Assembly (NCBI GenBank): GCA_958296045.1
Contig: CATQHT010000003.1
Coordinates: 383,246-447,245, forward strand
Direction of reading: 5' to 3'
DNA from: Rhodothermales bacterium
GTDB lineage: Bacteria > Bacteroidota > Rhodothermia > Rhodothermales > Bin80
Length of the DNA: 64,000 bases
Shown: piece by piece, positions 1-8,422 of the stretch
Layout: every line of letters starts with the position of its first letter
Numbering within the stretch: the stretch's first letter is position 1
Program-made: the position numbers and the translations under genes
The notes under the pieces: model-generated
Told to the model about the DNA's origin: nothing
The model's input: only the letters and a program-made list of their open reading frames with translations
Databases searched by the model: none

Positions 1-2
1 TT

Positions 3-1028
3 CGCTACGCGTGCATCATCCGCTGCGATGAGGTGGTCAAAGATGCCCACGGAGAGGTGACAGAGCTTCGCTGCTCGTGGCTTGCCGATTCAGACGGTAG
101 CGCCACCGCCCGCCTGCGACCCCGCGGCACCATACACTGGGTAGACGCCAAGGCATCGTTACCGGCCACGGTGCGCCTCTTTGAGCGCCTCTTCCTTAAG
201 GAGGTGCTCGGGAGCAACTTTGTCGCAGAGCTCAACCCCCACTCAATTAAGGTGTTCAGTGATGCACGCATCGAACCCAGCGTGCAGCGCGATGCGCCAG
301 ATATGCGGTACCAGTTCACACGGCTCGGGTACTTCTGGCGCGATGCGACATCCCAAGAAGATCACACGCTGGTTTTCAACCAGGTGGCGCCGCTGCGCGA
401 CTCGTGGAACCGGCCCACGGCCGCGGCTAAGGAAGAGACCAACGTCCGCAAGGCGTCGACACCCGGGCCCGACGCGCCCCCTCCCACCCTGCCCCCTGAA
501 GAACGGGCGTGGCTAGCACACCATGGGCTCCCCGATTCCTCTGGGCGCGCCCTCTTGCAGACCCCAGGCGCACGGGCATACTTCGAGCGCGCACTGGCGC
601 ATGCGCCACCGGTTCTACTTGCCAACTGGATCGCGAATCGGCTGCTGCCTCTCACCCGAGACACAGGCCTAGATGCTCTACCCTTTGGCCCAAAAGCGTT
701 CGGGCAGCTAGTGGCACTGGTGGCCGACCAGAAGGCGACACCCCACCTGGGACGGGATGTACTGGCACGCATGCTGCTTTCCGGGGGCGATCCAGCCCAG
801 CTTCTGGCAACAGCGCGTGCGCATACGATGGAGAAAACGGATGCGCTCCATGTGTATATCGACGCGCTGCTGGAGCAGTTCCCAGACAAGGTGCGCGCCT
901 ACCGGGCAGGTAAGAAGGGACTGTTGGGATTCTTTATCGGACAGATCCGCCAAAACACCCGCGGTGCCGCCCCGCCAAGGCTGGTGCGTTCGCTGCTAAC
1001 AGAACGTCTGGATCAGTCCACATCGTAG
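3..1028 (+). CDS. glnS: Glutaminyl-tRNA synthetase, C-terminal part, fused to a YqeY-like domain (5' end outside window)
   Basis: The frame is open from the window edge to the TAG at 1026-1028, so the gene starts before base 1; the GTG at 33 is only an internal codon. The first ~130 residues match the GlnRS anticodon-binding beta-barrels (RGTIHWVDA, RLYxRLF-like and 'RLGYFWRD' blocks). After a Pro/Ala-rich linker comes a helical domain of about 150 residues (FGQLVALVADQKATPHLGR, then FFIGQIRQNTRG), typical of the GatB/YqeY tail domain. That domain binds tRNA in GatB and is known as an appendage of GlnRS in some lineages such as Deinococcus. The inferred role is charging tRNA-Gln in the cytoplasm, with the tail raising tRNA affinity. 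The catalytic half is not visible. Confidence 0.9.
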   Translation, partial: RYACIIRCDEVVKDAHGEVTELRCSWLADSDGSATARLRPRGTIHWVDAKASLPATVRLFERLFLKEVLGSNFVAELNPHSIKVFSDARIEPSVQRDAPDMRYQFTRLGYFWRDATSQEDHTLVFNQVAPLRDSWNRPTAAAKEETNVRKASTPGPDAPPPTLPPEERAWLAHHGLPDSSGRALLQTPGARAYFERALAHAPPVLLANWIANRLLPLTRDTGLDALPFGPKAFGQLVALVADQKATPHLGRDVLARMLLSGGDPAQLLATARAHTMEKTDALHVYIDALLEQFPDKVRAYRAGKKGLLGFFIGQIRQNTRGAAPPRLVRSLLTERLDQSTS

Positions 1029-1317
1029 CCAGCCTGGCCAAACACGGCCTGCGCCGCCGCCTGCTCTTTGACCAGAATGATGTCTGTGCTGTAGCCTGAC
1101 AGCGCTAACACCGGGATCCGCGTTTGAGCCGAAGGGGCTTGTCCAACGACAACTAGAATTGAAACCAGCGACAATTAGAATTGCGGCTCGGGAGTAGGAG
1201 ACTCCCCGGCTGAGCAGCGAGCTGCGAAGCCGGGGTTACCGCATAGCCATGGAGAACCGCACCCAAACATAAGCAGGGCAAACCTCCCGGCTTAAATGCT
1301 TTCTACGGAACAGGTAC
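1029..1317. other. Intergenic region with remnants of mobile-element ends
   Basis: No gene is visible. Two 14-bp near-identical direct repeats (GACAACTAGAATTG at 1148-1161 and GACAATTAGAATTG at 1170-1183) lie 8 bp apart, resembling the multiple terminal repeats of IS21-type ends. Bases ~1227-1311, read on the minus strand, match the left end of the IS66-type element at 2824 (gcatttaagccgggaggttt and following), so this is a broken IS66 end. It abuts the group II intron tail that begins at 1318. Confidence 0.55.
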
Positions 1318-1400
1318 GTAGCCCCAGGGTTTCCCCTGGGGTCCAGCACAGGTCCGTGCGTGCGCGCTAACGCACACGGCTCTTCCCGCAGGTCGCGCTC
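1318..1400 (-). ncRNA. Group II intron 3'-end fragment (domains V-VI only)
   Basis: Read on the minus strand, 1382-1351 forms the ~33-nt domain V hairpin beginning GAGCCGTGTGCG with the AGC triad. It is followed by a domain VI-like hairpin (CCCCAGGG/CCCTGGGG) and a terminal CTAC at 1321-1318. It is nearly identical to the 3' end of the intron at 14869-14950, and similarity continues to about 1400. No intron 5' end or ORF is nearby, so this is a stranded tail, presumably inactive. Confidence 0.75.
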
Positions 1401-1695
1401 CGCACCGAGTCAATAAGCAGCGGAATTGGGGATACTCGCTGGAGAAGATCTCGGGGGTCTGTGATCAAATGCGGCCACCCACTCGCATCCATCATGACCT
1501 GAGCGTGCACTTGGAAGGGGACTGCCGGGACCTGGAAGCACACAGGACCTCCTTCAGTCCACCGAACAGCGGTGAGACATCCTTGCTCTGCGCTCTGGGT
1601 TGCACGGTTCCGCATCACCGTATGATGCACAGAGACACGCGAGAAAGGCCCATACGGCGGCCTCAGCCTAGATTGTCTGGCGGCAGCAGGTCTGC

Positions 1696-2415
1696 CTAAT
1701 ACTTTGTAACGCTCCAGCGGCCATCTTCGGCGTATTCGCCGCTCGTGCAAAGCGAATAGTACTCAACTCTGTCTGGCCCTTCATCCGTGTGGTACGGAAA
1801 TGTGATAGTCATCACGCCCCCCTCCATCCTTGGGTTTGGATCCACACCCAGGAGCAGCACCCTGCCAGCATCACACCAGAAGGATATATTTGGACACACG
1901 TTCTCTGGTAGCAGTGCAGGGTCACTATTAACAGCAACCGACCCTCCCGACTGTATACACGGCGGTGGTTTCTCGCTGGCCTCAAAGATCTGGCGTACGT
2001 AGGCTTTGCCCCCCGTGGCTTCGATCGCATCCAACGTTTCGACCGCTTTGGGGTGGCCGGGCTGGTCGTTTATCGACTCATAGATGCGTATTAGTATGTC
2101 CAGGGCGGCAGCATAGCGCGTTCCTTCTCCCGTCTCGAGGCCGGCGCTCATTAAAGCCCAACGGGCGAGGTCGCACTCCCGCTCCGTTCCGTTCAGGCAC
2201 ATCTCTTCGAGTGCCACCGCAAAAGCATCCAGTTCCGCCGCGGACCTCGCCTCATATATCTGACGCAGTACGGCCTCTGCTTCGCGTGTCCCACTCAAAA
2301 CAGACCCTTCTCCTGCCGCCTCTTGCTGAAGGGATCGCAAGGCGCTCTCCGGCGTGGGCTGCGCCGCACTACTGAACGCTGGCAGCAGCAACAGAATAAA
2401 CAGTACGTGTTTCAT
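1696..2415 (-). CDS. Gene B copy 1: small exported protein of unknown function
   Basis: 239 residues starting at MKHVLF. This start is preferred over the upstream in-frame Met because it begins a classical Sec signal peptide (MKHVLFILLLLPAFSSAAQ). The N-terminal half is helical and charged (ALRSLQQEAAGEG, AEAVLRQIYE). The C-terminal half has four cysteines (PPPCIQSGG, ENVCPNISFWCDAG, YYSLCTSGEY), which fits disulfide bonding outside the cytoplasm. I recognise no family. It lies directly downstream of the broken gene A copy and reads in the same direction. The protein is nearly identical to the copies at 7689 and 13173 except for a short variable block at residues 81-94 (bases 2134-2175). Confidence 0.8.
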   Translation of the reverse strand: MKHVLFILLLLPAFSSAAQPTPESALRSLQQEAAGEGSVLSGTREAEAVLRQIYEARSAAELDAFAVALEEMCLNGTERECDLARWALMSAGLETGEGTRYAAALDILIRIYESINDQPGHPKAVETLDAIEATGGKAYVRQIFEASEKPPPCIQSGGSVAVNSDPALLPENVCPNISFWCDAGRVLLLGVDPNPRMEGGVMTITFPYHTDEGPDRVEYYSLCTSGEYAEDGRWSVTKY

Positions 2416-2496
2416 GGTAGTCTTCGTAGTTAGCACCCTTGGGGGAAATGCGCGTGCGGGGGCGATGTGATTCCCTGCCTCTGCCATATGCCATAG

Positions 2497-2823
2497 TTAT
2501 GCCAGATAAGGACCTTGGGAGGTAAACGTTGGAGCATACTCGCCTGCGGCATCAAGCTGTTGGAGGAATGGATTCACCAGCCCTAGTGCCTTCGTCGTCC
2601 ACGTGCCAGCATCCTTGTCCACCAGCTTTTCAAGCTCCTCCAAAAATGTGGCAGCCGTGGAGCTGGACAGGCACGCATTAAATCCAGCCTCGTGTACACG
2701 CTCATGGGCTATAATCTGCTCGCGGAACCGCTCCATGGTAGCCAAGGTGCTGCACTTATCGTTGACCGCTGTATAGTCGCTCTCAGGTGGCAAGCCCGCC
2801 GCAGCGGCACAGGTGGAATTAGC
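2497..2823 (-). pseudogene. Gene A copy 1, 3' fragment cut off by the IS66-type insertion
   Basis: This encodes the C-terminal part of the gene A protein: PPESDYTAVNDKCSTLATME, then HERVHEAGFNACL (an HExxH motif), then a helical tail. The fragment ends early (QGPYLA) because one extra base near 2510 shifts the frame relative to the other copies, which continue QGPFWQNYGIWQRQG. The upstream coding part lies beyond the IS, starting at 5859. Bases 2816-2823 (GAATTAGC) are the left target duplication. Confidence 0.8.
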
Positions 2824-3223
2824 GTAACCGTCCCGTAGACAGCATTTAAGCCGGGAGGTTTGCCCTGCTTATATTTTGGTGCGGTCTTCTATGGCTATGC
2901 GGTAGCCTCGGCTTCGGGCAGGTTGAGGTATCCTCAACTCGGCAGAGCAGCCATGATTGGTAGCTCTGACAGGTATCGCTATTCGCCGATGTTCTTTGGG
3001 AGTCTGGTTGCGGGTGCGGGTGATCTTCTATTGAGGGCGCACCTAGTCAATGATCGAGCGGCTATGTGGCTGCAGTGCGGACTGGGATTGAAGTGCTTTT
3101 TTGGCATGTAGGCGGCGTAGTCACGCAGGTATAGCCGCGTATGCAAGGGCGGATCGTAGGTGCAGTATTACGTACGGATGGAGGTAGCAGAGTATGGTTC
3201 ATGGTCTTGCTCCGCGCATCCTT

Positions 3224-4858
3224 CTATGGAGGTGCCGGGGGATGGAGTGGCTGCCACTGGTGAGGTAGTAGCAGGTGGATCTTTTTGGCTGGATGTCCCG
3301 CTGCAATGCGTGGCAGCACATCTTCGAGCCATTTTACGGGATTAACGCCATGCAACCGGCACGTTGCCAGGAGCGTGTAGAAGGTGGCCATCTGCTTGGC
3401 TGCGTGGTGGGATCCGCAGAAGAGGTAGTTTTTGCGGCCGATCGCAACCGTGCGCATGGCCCTTTCGACGGCGTTGGTATCAATTTCCAGGCGTCCGTCG
3501 TCGATGTATCGGCACAGCCGGTCCCACCGCGCCAGCGTGTAGTGCTTGGCCTTGCCCAGTAATCCCTTTGGGAGCGTATTCTGCTGCTGGAGCCACGTTT
3601 TAAGGTGGCGCAATACGGGTTTGGCCTTTTGCTGCCGCGCGATGCGTCGTTGTTCTGCAGAGGCATGGTTCTCGCGCAGCTGCGCTTCTATCCGGTAGAG
3701 CTTTCCTATTTCCTTCAGCACGAAGGCAGCTCTGTCGGGATCGGTACGGAGGGCTTGGTAAAATTTGCGTCGCGTATGGGCCCAGCAGTTGGCCAGTATG
3801 ATGCCGACATCCCGAATGAAGGTCTCGTAGGCGACATATCCGTCGGTATGCAGCACGCCCTGGAACCCATGCAGGAATCCTCGTGGCACCTTGCTTCCGC
3901 GTCCGGGTGCGTATTGGTAGACCAGCAGCTTCTGTTTAGGGCAATGGTAGACCCAGAAGTATCCGCGATGAGTGGACCCTTTCTTCTTGCGATCCTGCAC
4001 GCGGATCGTGGTCTCGTCCACCTGCAGGTATCCGCTCTTGCGTACCTGATCGGCCACGGCAAGCGCGAGCTGTTCCAGGTCAAAGCCTACCTTGTCCATC
4101 CAGTTTCCCATGGTGGACGATGGGATCTTATAGCCCGAGCCGCGCTCTATTATCTTGGCTAGGCGGTAAAGCGGTAGACCATCCTCGACTTTGGACGTAA
4201 CAAGGTGCGCCAGCAACGATTCATGTACTCGCCCGCTGGGAATAGTGCGCGCAGGGAGTGGAGCGATACGCAGCCCCTTCGAAGGATCGGTGCTATGCGC
4301 AAATACGCGGCGCCTATAGTGGATCTCCTTCAGGTACCCTGGCACCCACGCTACCACCTTGGTACTCTCAATTCGAATCGGTTTCCAGCCTTCCAGGTCC
4401 CCTTCGGGGTTAAGAAAGATCTCTTCACTTGGCAGGTCGTCTGGCAGTTTGCTACGCTGCCCTTGGCGCCGCGTCTTGGGTTTGGCGTTCGCGCGATGGT
4501 CCTTAGTCGGTGTGCCCTGTACACCCGGACGCGAGGCCGACGTATCTGCGGTCGCTGACGGTGGCGGCTTCTGATCCGCTGTCGCGCGGATGTCGTCGCT
4601 CACAGGCGCCTTTAAGCGCTCGCTTGTGCTGCCGAAGAGCTTTTGGGAGAGCTCACTGAGCTGGTCATTGAGCTTGGCCATATCCTCGGCCAGACCTGCG
4701 CGCGTTGCCTCCAACCGCCGCCGTTGCGTACGCTCCTCGCTATGCAGGCGCCGCCAATGGTCACGCTCCGAACGAAGTCGCTCGACCACCGCGCAATGGT
4801 CCGGCTCGAGCCTCGCGCAACGCGGACAGGGGTGCTCCTGGGCAGGGATACTTGGCAC
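3224..4858 (-). CDS. tnpC: IS66-family transposase TnpC
   Basis: 544 residues. The N-terminus has an IS66 zinc-finger-like motif (HPCPRCARLEPDHC), a coiled leucine-rich stretch (ERTQRRRLEATRAGLAEDMA) and the linker typical of the family. The catalytic core shows YLQVDETTIRVQDRKKKGS, HTDGYVAYE and NCWAHTRRKFYQA. The C-terminus has the conserved IETN-like block (LEIDTNAVERAMR) and a KNYLFCGS segment. All expected IS66 DDE regions are present and no frameshift is visible. The lesion in tnpA may still leave the element unable to move on its own. Confidence 0.92.
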   Translation of the reverse strand: MPSIPAQEHPCPRCARLEPDHCAVVERLRSERDHWRRLHSEERTQRRRLEATRAGLAEDMAKLNDQLSELSQKLFGSTSERLKAPVSDDIRATADQKPPPSATADTSASRPGVQGTPTKDHRANAKPKTRRQGQRSKLPDDLPSEEIFLNPEGDLEGWKPIRIESTKVVAWVPGYLKEIHYRRRVFAHSTDPSKGLRIAPLPARTIPSGRVHESLLAHLVTSKVEDGLPLYRLAKIIERGSGYKIPSSTMGNWMDKVGFDLEQLALAVADQVRKSGYLQVDETTIRVQDRKKKGSTHRGYFWVYHCPKQKLLVYQYAPGRGSKVPRGFLHGFQGVLHTDGYVAYETFIRDVGIILANCWAHTRRKFYQALRTDPDRAAFVLKEIGKLYRIEAQLRENHASAEQRRIARQQKAKPVLRHLKTWLQQQNTLPKGLLGKAKHYTLARWDRLCRYIDDGRLEIDTNAVERAMRTVAIGRKNYLFCGSHHAAKQMATFYTLLATCRLHGVNPVKWLEDVLPRIAAGHPAKKIHLLLPHQWQPLHPPAPP

Positions 4859-4913
4859 GCCCTATTAACTCACGGCATTTGCAAGTAGTTTCGAGAATTT
4901 TATGTGAAGATAC

Positions 4914-5252
4914 TTATGAATCGGAACCCCGAAACCGGCGTCGATAGCGTACCGTCGAAAGCTGCACCCCGTCCAAGGGCATCATGAGCTCCGTCCATAA
5001 AGGCGTCGCGGTCTCTAGAAGCTCAAACGTCCGCGACTCGAGGCGCTTGTAGTACAAAACCCAGCCGCTGCGGTCCCAAACCAGAAATGTGATATATGTC
5101 CGACGGCGGTTGATGAAAACGAACACATCGCCCAAGAAAGGATCACGCTTCATGCCCGAGCGCACCAGACCGCACAACCCGTCAAAGCCCTTGCGCATGT
5201 CCGTAGGCTCCCGGTAAAAATGAAACACGTGCGACGGCCCCAATGCTAACAT
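4914..5252 (-). CDS. tnpB: IS66 accessory protein TnpB
   Basis: 112 residues with the full TnpB signature: HVFHFYREPTDMRKGFDGLC, DPFLGDVFVFINRRR and GWVLYYKRLESRTFEL. The start overlaps the end of tnpA by a few bases, as usual in IS66. The C-terminus ends VRYRRRFRGSDS. It is required for IS66 transposition, with unknown biochemistry. Confidence 0.92.
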   Translation of the reverse strand: MLALGPSHVFHFYREPTDMRKGFDGLCGLVRSGMKRDPFLGDVFVFINRRRTYITFLVWDRSGWVLYYKRLESRTFELLETATPLWTELMMPLDGVQLSTVRYRRRFRGSDS

Positions 5253-5559
5253 GACTGGCTCCGCTCACGCTGTAACGCCGATCCGAGAAAGTCCGCCAAT
5301 ACGGGCGTGTACCCGCGCAGACGCGCGCCGCCTGGAAACTCGACCTTTATCAACGCCGGCTCATGTACCTCCAGTGACGATACCTCCACCAAGGCGCCCG
5401 AAGCCCGAGACACAGATGCCGCGTACTTCTTGCGCCAGTAGTAAAAACCACGCTCCGACAAGCCGTGCCCAAGGCACAACGCCTTCAGACTCTGCGCACC
5501 ACCAAAAAACGCGCCACCAGCGGAAACATGTCCTCCGAACTACGACGTAACGATGCCAT
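5246..5559 (-). pseudogene. tnpA: IS66 accessory protein TnpA, frameshifted
   Basis: The C-terminal 77 residues (GHGLSERGFYYWRKKYAAS ... VEFPGGARLR) are open. The N-terminus (MASLRRSSEDMFPLVARF, start at 5559) is in another frame. One G is missing in the TTTTTTG run near 5515, where the family reads ARFLGG. TnpA is the HTH protein of IS66 elements. The frameshift, unless bypassed by slippage on the T-run, inactivates it. Confidence 0.8.
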
Positions 5560-5858
5560 TGCATCCCCCAGTTAAGCTGCTCACTGACCGATGTAACAAT
5601 ATCGGCAACTCAAGCCCCTCAGCGTAATATGTACACTACGGGACACTTATTCCCCGCCGGTGACGACCACTACATGCCTGAAGCAATCCCATAGAGACCT
5701 GCTCGGTATCGCAAATCCAAGCCGTCAGGTCACGACTGAGGATGCTCCCAACCTGCCTGGAGCAGAGGCTACGGCATAACCACATAGAACCCCATCAAAA
5801 CATAAGATGGCCACACGGCCTGCATTCAATGTAGTCTACGGGACGGTTACGAATTAGC

Positions 5859-7312
5859 GCCCGAATACTTCGGCCCTCCCCCACCTGGCTTATAATCTTC
5901 GGCAACGTGGAATACTCCAATGAAATCGAGACCAACTATTGGGAGTGCCCTGTCATGTGACATGAACCAACCTTCCCACGGTCCAGTTCCCTGGGCCCCA
6001 CGTACCCTATAATTACTGATATCTAAGTCGTAGAAGCCAAGCTTAGCTATGGCTTGTCTCCTAGGCTCGGCGGTATAATCCACCTGCGCGTTCAGTTGAC
6101 CAATCCCAACGTTTTGGCGCCGCGCCTCTACGTCTACCAATCGCGATAACCGATCTTCATTGTCGACTGTAACCTCGATCGTGGCTGAATGTGAAGCTAC
6201 GCCCGACCATGAAGATGCGCCGGTACCCGAATGTGCAGCCCCCGTGTCGGCGGACCATTCGAACATGAGTTGCGATAGGTCCAGGTCAAGCGAATCCGTC
6301 GTAACCTCGCAGGTAATGTAAGAGCCTCGGGGTTGGGGTCCAGAGCCGCAGGTCAAACTGAAGTGGCGTGAAGTGCTTTCGTCCTCCTCCTCCTCTTCTT
6401 CACCATCACCGTCGTCGCCCCCGCCGCCCCCGCTCCCTCTTCCACCATCCCCGCCTCCCCCGCCCCCGCCAGGGTCATCGAACTCAACACAGGTGATATA
6501 GATATCCACCGAAGCTAAGGTGCACTCCCCTTCGCCATCGCCCGGATCATCCCCCGTGTACGGAGGGTCTACGCATACCCAACCTCGAACAACGTCGGTC
6601 ACCCAGCAGTAAATCGTAACGTGCGTCTTGCCTGCCCCCGAAACTTCATTCAGAGTCAGTTCGACCGGCTCAACCCCTCCCCGGGCATGTAACGTTCACA
6701 GATTTGGGCTTCATAGGCGATATTGTACTCGCTGATCAGCATCCGTAGATCGCCAAAGTCCCGATCCTACCATTGACGCACGTAGTCCGTGAAACGATCG
6801 GGATCCAGGGAATCAGGACTAACGAACTCCAGCAGCCGAGAACCGACCACCTCATCCTGGGGATTGATGTCCACCGAAATCGTCCGCACAGCTCCGAGCT
6901 CGCTATGAGAATGTGTGGTGGCAGGTTGACCTGGGCCAAGTACCGTGGTAACACGCGTAATGCCATCGCCCAAACCCAACGTGACAGCCTGCGACCAATC
7001 GGGTGGGTACTTCGCCACCATGGCCTATAGGACCTCGGCATTACTAAACTTGCCGAGAGCCCGCTCCTGGGTCTGGACAAGAGCCTCTTCGTACCAAGCC
7101 TCAACTTGGTCCACCTTCGATGCACCGGGAGGAAGCGGATCTGTGCTGATGTGGATGCTGTCGCAGGCGGCAGCACCGAGAATCACGGCTGCGGCCAGTG
7201 AGAACCACCATCGGCTGGAAGCAGAAAGAGCAGGCAGCCTAGACATACGCAAATCGCGGAATCCACGCGATGGTGAAGACCCTATTAAGAATACACGGCT
7301 GGCCCCAGCCAT
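5859..7312 (-). pseudogene. Gene A copy 1, 5' part (lipoprotein gene broken by stops, frameshift and IS66)
   Basis: The 5' end encodes a lipoprotein signal (WWFSLAAAVILGAAAC, lipobox LGAAAC). The best start is the Met at 7246 just before it, although the frame is open from 7312. Lesions seen by comparison with copy 3 are: TAG at 7025-7027, a stop at 6767-6769 replacing CAA (Gln), a one-base deletion near 6671, and the IS66 insertion at 5850. Beyond these the frame stays readable: a Gly/Asp/Glu-rich low-complexity linker at ~6380-6480, then an Ig-like stretch (SYITCEVTTDSLDLDLSQ). This copy cannot make full-length product. Confidence 0.85.
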
Positions 7313-7688
7313 GTGCCATCATCTCGCCAGATCCTTGGCAGGGTGACGCCGAAGGGCAAGACAATATCTGCCGATTCAGCCGAGACTGCGCGCCAATCCG
7401 CATCCGCCTTAGACAAGAACGGCTGCTGCGCGCCTCAGGCGGCGCACACATGCCTCGCGCCCCAAAGCCACCCACTCGCATCCATCATGACCTGAGCGTG
7501 CACTTGGAAGGCGGCTGCCGGGACCTGGGAGCACACAGGACCTCCTTCGGTCCACCAAACAGCGGTGAGACATCCTTGCTCTGTGCTCTGGGTTGCACGG
7601 TTCCGCATCACCGTATGATGCTCAGAGACACGCGAGAAAGGCGCATACGGCGGCCTCAGCCTAGCCTGTCTGGCGGCAGCAGGTCTGC

Positions 7689-8408
7689 CTAATACTTTGT
7701 AACGCTCCAGCGGCCATCTTCGGCGTATTCGCCGCTCGTGCAAAGCGAATAGTACTCAACTCTGTCTGGCCCTTCATCCGTGTGGTACGGAAATGTAATA
7801 GTCAGCACGCCTCCCTCCACCCTTGGGTTTGGATCCACACCCAGGAGCAGCACCCTGCCAGCATCACACCAGAAGGATATATTTGGACACACGTTCTCTG
7901 GTAGCAGTGCAGGGTCACTATTGACAGCTACCGACCCTCCCGACTGTATACACGGCGGTGGCTTCTCGCTGGCCTCAAAGATCTGGCGTACGTAGGCTTT
8001 GCCCCCCGTGAGTTCAATCGCATTCAATGTTCCGACCGCTTTGGGGTGGCCGGGTTGGTCGTTAATCGACTCATAGATGCGTATGAAAACGTCCAGGGCG
8101 GCGGCATAGCGCGTTCCTTCTCCCTTCTCGTAGCCAGCGTTCCATAAAGCCCAACGGGCGAGGTCGGACTCCCGCTCCGTTCCGTTCAGGTACATCTCTT
8201 CGAGCGCCGCCGCAAAAGCATCCAATTCTGCCGCGGACCTCGGCTCATATATCTGACGCAGTACGGCCTCTGCTTCGCGCGTCCCACTCCAAACAGACCC
8301 TTCTCCTGCCGCCTCTTGCTGAAGGGACCGCAAGGCGCTTGCTGGCGTGGGCTGCGCCGCACTACTGAACGCTGGCAGCAGCAACAGAATAAACAGTACG
8401 TGTTTCAT
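7689..8408 (-). CDS. Gene B copy 2: small exported protein of unknown function
   Basis: 239 residues with the signal peptide MKHVLFILLLLPAFSSAAQ and the conserved C-terminal cysteines, except that the Cys in 'EEMCLNG' of the other copies is Tyr here (EEMYLNG). The frame is intact. Differences from copies 1 and 3 concentrate at residues 81-94 (bases 8127-8168; SDLARWALWNAGYE). The start lies 15 bases downstream of the gene A stop, so the two genes probably shared a transcript. No known family is recognised. Confidence 0.8.
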   Translation of the reverse strand: MKHVLFILLLLPAFSSAAQPTPASALRSLQQEAAGEGSVWSGTREAEAVLRQIYEPRSAAELDAFAAALEEMYLNGTERESDLARWALWNAGYEKGEGTRYAAALDVFIRIYESINDQPGHPKAVGTLNAIELTGGKAYVRQIFEASEKPPPCIQSGGSVAVNSDPALLPENVCPNISFWCDAGRVLLLGVDPNPRVEGGVLTITFPYHTDEGPDRVEYYSLCTSGEYAEDGRWSVTKY

Positions 8409-8422
8409 GGTAGTCCTCGTAG

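Larger units (their letters stand above)
2824..5850 (-). mobile_element. IS66-type insertion sequence #1 in gene A copy 1
   Basis: A 3027-bp element bounded by the inverted repeat GTAACCGTCCCGTAGAC and flanked by the 8-bp duplication GAATTAGC (2816-2823 and 5851-5858), the size typical of IS66. It carries tnpC, tnpB and a frameshifted tnpA on the minus strand. The two ends share imperfect similarity over roughly the outer 110 bp when one is reverse-complemented, so the terminal repeats are longer than the perfect 17 bp. A deletion derivative of the same element lies at 55670-56458. Confidence 0.9.
1478..7469 (-). repeat. Tandem unit 1 of the gene A/gene B array (carries IS66-type insertion)
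   Basis: This is the leftmost of three direct repeats. It runs from the shared segment beginning ccactcgcatcc near 1479 to the gltX-tail-like segment ending aaagcc at 7469. Subtracting the IS66-type element and one target duplication leaves about 2957 bp, matching units 2 and 3. The order on the minus strand is: gltX-tail copy, gene A (broken), gene B, conserved downstream segment. Confidence 0.85.

Noticed and set aside
1965..2375. 136-codon plus-strand frame, and its partial counterpart in unit 3
   Set aside because: Antisense to gene B and not preserved in all three copies, whereas the gene B frame is.
6380..6480. Gly/Glu codon repeats in gene A as a possible CRISPR or minisatellite
   Set aside because: They are imperfect triplet runs coding for a low-complexity protein linker, with no spacer structure.
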